This document shows positions 61,203-64,000 of a DNA stretch of 64,000 nucleotides, piece by piece. The DNA is taken from positions 124,001 to 188,000 of the forward strand of contig NZ_VITA01000004.1 of NCBI RefSeq assembly GCF_007827695.1. The letters are read 5' to 3'. The DNA is from Sinorhizobium medicae. Its GTDB lineage: Bacteria; Pseudomonadota; Alphaproteobacteria; Rhizobiales; Rhizobiaceae. Within the stretch, counting starts at the first letter, position 1. The number at the start of each line of letters is the position of its first letter. Position numbers and translations under genes: made by a program. The notes below the pieces were generated by a model that was not told where the DNA came from, searched no databases, and was given only the letters and a program-made list of their open reading frames with translations.

Positions 61203-63790
61203 GCGAGGCAGCTGCCGTCCGACGCACTCGCCCCCTGTTTGCGCTTCGCCCCCTCTTCGCACTTCGCCCCCTCTTCGCACTTCGATTGGCGCTCAGGGAA
61301 ATGCGTGGAGGTCTGAAGGGCTTTTACATTTTCCTCGCCTGTATCGCCCTCGGCACGGCGGCGATTGCCGGAGTCAACTCGCTATCGCAATCGATCAGCG
61401 AAACGATTGCCTCGCGGGGGCAGGAACTGCTCGCCGGCGACATCCGCTTCGAGCTCAACAATCGCGTGGCGACGGCGGATGAGCGCGCCTTCCTCCAGGG
61501 GCTGGGCGATGTCTCGGTGTCCGCGGGGCTGCGCTCCATGGCACGTCTTCCGGACGGCTCCAACCAGGCGCTCGTCGAGCTCAAGGCCGTTGATGGCGCC
61601 TATCCGCTCTATGGCAAGCTGGAAAGCGATCCGGCAAAGCCGGTCCCTGAACTGCTGGCGAAGGAAGGTGAGATCTTCGGGGCAATCGCCGCGCCGCTGC
61701 TGCTTGAGCGCCTCGGCGTCACGCCTGGCGCGGAAATCTTCATCGGCAATGCACGCGTCCGGATCAGCGCCTCCCTTGTCAGCGAACCCGACGCTCTTTC
61801 CGACGGCTTCGGTTTCGCGCCGCGGCTGATGATTTCCTCGGAGGCGCTTGTCGCTTCGGGGCTCGTGCAGACCGGCAGCCTCGTCGAACATACCTACAAG
61901 ATCCGCCTGCCCGACCCCGCGGACGTGCCCGTCATTCGCGCCCAGGCGGAGACGCGCTTTCCCTCCGCCGGCTGGTCTATCCGGACGAGCGGCAATGCCG
62001 CACCGTCTCTGAACGCGAACATCACCCGATTCTCCCAATTTCTGACGCTCGTCGGGCTCACGGCGCTGATCGTCGGCGGCGTCGGCGTGGCCAATGCCGT
62101 GCGCTCCTATCTCGACGGCAAACGCAGCGTCATCGCCACTTTCAAGTGCCTCGGCGCTCCGGCATCGCTAGTCGCGATGATCTATCTTTCGCAGATCCTG
62201 ATGATCGCCCTTGTCGGTATCGGCATCGGCATCGCCATCGGTGCCTTCATCCCCTTCGTGGCGGCGCAGTTTCTCGCCGGCGTGCTGCCAGTCTCCACCG
62301 CATTCGAGCTCTACCCTTCGGCTCTGGGCCTTGCGGCACTTTTCGGCCTCCTGACGGCCCTTACCTTCGCCATTCTGCCGCTTGGGCGAGCACGCCGGGT
62401 GCCGGCCACCGCACTTTTCCGGCAGCAGGGATTCGAACCTACGGGCTTTCCCCCGCTGGCCTATCTCACCGGAGCCTTCATCTGCCTGGCGGCACTTGCC
62501 GGGCTTGCTGTCTGGACTGCCTATGACCAGTACATTTCACTGGTCTTCCTCGGCGCGATCGCCTTTGCCTTCATCGTGCTGCGCGGCGTTTCGCTCCTGA
62601 TATCGTGGCTCGCGCGGCGCAGCCCGCGCGTCCATTCGCCGGCTCTGCGATTGGCCATCGGCAATATTCATCGGCCGGGGGCACTGACACCATCCGTGGT
62701 ATTGTCGCTTGGCCTCGGCCTGGCCCTTCTGGTGACCCTGGCGCTGATCGACGGCAATCTCAGGCGTGAGCTCACCGGCGACATGGCCGAGCGCGCTCCC
62801 AACTTCTTCTTCGTCGACATTCAGAGCAGCGAGATCGAAGGCTTCCGTTCCCTGCTCGCGGGAGCAATGCCGGAGGGCAAGATCATCGAGGTGCCTATGC
62901 TGCGCGGGCGCATCGTGGCGCTCAACGGCGAAGATGTGAACAGCCGCAACGTTCCGCCGGGAGGGCAATGGGTGCTGCGCGGCGACCGTGGCATCACCTA
63001 CGCCAGGAACAGGCCCGAAAACTCGAAGCTCACCGAAGGCAGCTGGTGGCCGGAGGACTATGGCGGCGAGCCCCTCGTCTCCTTCTCGGCCGAGGAGGCC
63101 CGCGAACTCGGGTTGAAGCTCGGCGATACGGTGACCGTCAACGTACTCGGCCGCAACATCACGGCAAGAATCTCGAATTTCCGCGAAGTCGAATGGGAAT
63201 CGCTGTCGATCAATTTCGTCATGGTCTTCTCGCCGAATACCTTTGCCGGCGCCCCGCATGCCTGGCTCGCGACGATTATCGATCCCGACGCCTCCGCGCA
63301 GGAGGAGGCGGCGGTCTTGAAGACGGTGACCAATACCTATCCCACCATCACGAGCGTGCGCGTCAAGGACGCGCTCGATATCGTCAACACTCTGCTCGGA
63401 CAGCTTGCAACGGCAGTTAGAGCCGCTGCGGCGGTCGCGCTGGTCGCGTCCATCCTCGTGCTCGCCGGTGCACTTGCTGCCGGCAATCGTGCCCGGATCC
63501 ATGATGCGGTCGTCCTGAAGACACTCGGCGCCACACGGGCCACGCTCATCCGCGCCTTCAGCTACGAATACATCATCCTCGGCCTGGCGACGGCGGTGTT
63601 CGCACTGTTCGCCGGTGGCGTTTCGGCCTGGTTCGTCGTCAGTCGCATCATGACCCTGCCCTCGAGCTTCCTGCCGGACGTCGCGATTGCGACGATCATC
63701 CTGGCGCTGGTCGTGACGGTGGGGATCGGCCTTGCCGGCACCTGGCGCGTCCTCGGGCAAAAAGCCGCTCCGGTGCTACGGGAACTTTGA
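61199..63790 (+). CDS. FtsX-like ABC transporter permease (YbbP type)
   Basis: The protein has 863 residues in the YbbP layout: N-terminal helix, periplasmic domain, three helices around residue 285-400, a middle helix pair around 425-465, a second periplasmic domain and a C-terminal three-helix FtsX module (VRAAAAVALVASILVLAGAL). The N-terminus holds three tandem RPLFAL units encoded by 18-base repeats, just before the first helix. It overlaps the ATPase gene. Such permeases move lipids or envelope substrates; this one is paired with TesA by position. Confidence 0.93.
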   Translation: MSEAAAVRRTRPLFALRPLFALRPLFALRLALREMRGGLKGFYIFLACIALGTAAIAGVNSLSQSISETIASRGQELLAGDIRFELNNRVATADERAFLQGLGDVSVSAGLRSMARLPDGSNQALVELKAVDGAYPLYGKLESDPAKPVPELLAKEGEIFGAIAAPLLLERLGVTPGAEIFIGNARVRISASLVSEPDALSDGFGFAPRLMISSEALVASGLVQTGSLVEHTYKIRLPDPADVPVIRAQAETRFPSAGWSIRTSGNAAPSLNANITRFSQFLTLVGLTALIVGGVGVANAVRSYLDGKRSVIATFKCLGAPASLVAMIYLSQILMIALVGIGIGIAIGAFIPFVAAQFLAGVLPVSTAFELYPSALGLAALFGLLTALTFAILPLGRARRVPATALFRQQGFEPTGFPPLAYLTGAFICLAALAGLAVWTAYDQYISLVFLGAIAFAFIVLRGVSLLISWLARRSPRVHSPALRLAIGNIHRPGALTPSVVLSLGLGLALLVTLALIDGNLRRELTGDMAERAPNFFFVDIQSSEIEGFRSLLAGAMPEGKIIEVPMLRGRIVALNGEDVNSRNVPPGGQWVLRGDRGITYARNRPENSKLTEGSWWPEDYGGEPLVSFSAEEARELGLKLGDTVTVNVLGRNITARISNFREVEWESLSINFVMVFSPNTFAGAPHAWLATIIDPDASAQEEAAVLKTVTNTYPTITSVRVKDALDIVNTLLGQLATAVRAAAAVALVASILVLAGALAAGNRARIHDAVVLKTLGATRATLIRAFSYEYIILGLATAVFALFAGGVSAWFVVSRIMTLPSSFLPDVAIATIILALVVTVGIGLAGTWRVLGQKAAPVLREL
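61229..61282 (+). repeat. Three tandem 18-base units in the ybbP-type gene
   Basis: Units CGCCCCCTnTTyGCrCTT at 61229-61246, 61247-61264 and 61265-61282; the last two are identical and the first differs at three bases. Each encodes RPLFAL in frame. Unit number can change by slippage without a frameshift. Confidence 0.9.
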
Positions 63791-64000
63791 GCTTGCGGTC
63801 ATTTTGCAGCGCTTACGGCCCTGATCGCCGAATTAACCGTAAATCACTTCAGTTTGATGGCCCGACTGCCCGGCTTTGTGCGATTCCAAGCGCTTCGGCC
63901 CTTGTGCATGACGGCGTTCGCCATCATATTTGTCAACAGGCATGCTGGAGCCCCGCAGCGGCGCCTGGGCGCGCAAGGAAACGACAAAGTTCGCCGCCCG

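Overview
The window is 64 kb of chromosome from an alphaproteobacterium of the order Hyphomicrobiales (Rhizobiales), most probably Sinorhizobium/Ensifer. The evidence is the GC-rich codon use, the family-level protein sequences, and the rhizobial gene order nadD-rsfS-rlmH-envC-ctpA-rppH, bfr/bfd, imuA-imuB-dnaE2, metA under a SAM-II riboswitch, glnK-amtB, ftsK-lolA-xthA and leuC. Rhizobial palindromic repeats and alphaproteobacterial operators (LexA GTTC-N7-GTTC, Irr-box-like, CtrA TTAA-N7-TTAA, a Zur-like pair) agree with this. Species is not claimed.

Layout. 1-6.9 kb holds a plus-strand housekeeping block: the end of nadD, ribosome silencing factor, rRNA methyltransferase, a degenerate LytM-domain protein overlapping the CtpA protease, a divergent polysaccharide deacetylase, a MITE-like repeat and rppH. 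7.0-7.8 kb has the iron-storage pair bfd-bfr (minus) behind Irr-box-like sites. 8.0-13.8 kb is the SOS mutagenesis cassette imuA-imuB-dnaE2 (minus) with a LexA box. 13.9-20.7 kb has a mini-metallopeptidase, a CitE-like lyase with a DUF1737 protein, leuD, a RidA protein, metA (SAM-II riboswitch plus terminator), galactose mutarotase and a COG0523 GTPase behind two Zur-like boxes.

20.7-32.4 kb is the most accessory-looking part. Ten minus-strand genes encode a sugar-type ABC importer, a thiamine-dependent dehydrogenase (E1 alpha, E1 beta, and a lipoyl/E3-binding/alpha-beta-hydrolase E2), an AhpD-like protein, an FGGY kinase and two SDR dehydrogenases. A SorC-type regulator is divergent. The block ends at a truncated vapBC remnant beside the 3' end of tRNA-Gly(GCC). 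I read it as a catabolic island that imports, oxidises and phosphorylates a sugar or polyol and splits an acyloin- or diketone-type intermediate to an acyl-CoA. Its substrate is not evident.

32.7-48.8 kb returns to core genes: a ProX-type editing protein, a thioredoxin-TPR protein, Lon-N and Trm112 proteins, a UbiH-type hydroxylase, tesB, glnK-amtB with a sigma-54 promoter, ftsK behind a CtrA site, a LolA-like protein, xthA, a cyclic-nucleotide-binding protein beside a CenR/OtpR-type response regulator, an L,D-transpeptidase, a SixA-type phosphatase and leuC. 48.8-64 kb holds a MarR-MFS pair, argG, a LysE exporter, a PF04392-type ABC importer, rlmN, an IalB-like protein, YkvA, phhB, thpR, and a TesA-type esterase divergent from a YbbA/YbbP-type ABC system. 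No rRNA, CRISPR array, complete insertion sequence or prophage was seen.
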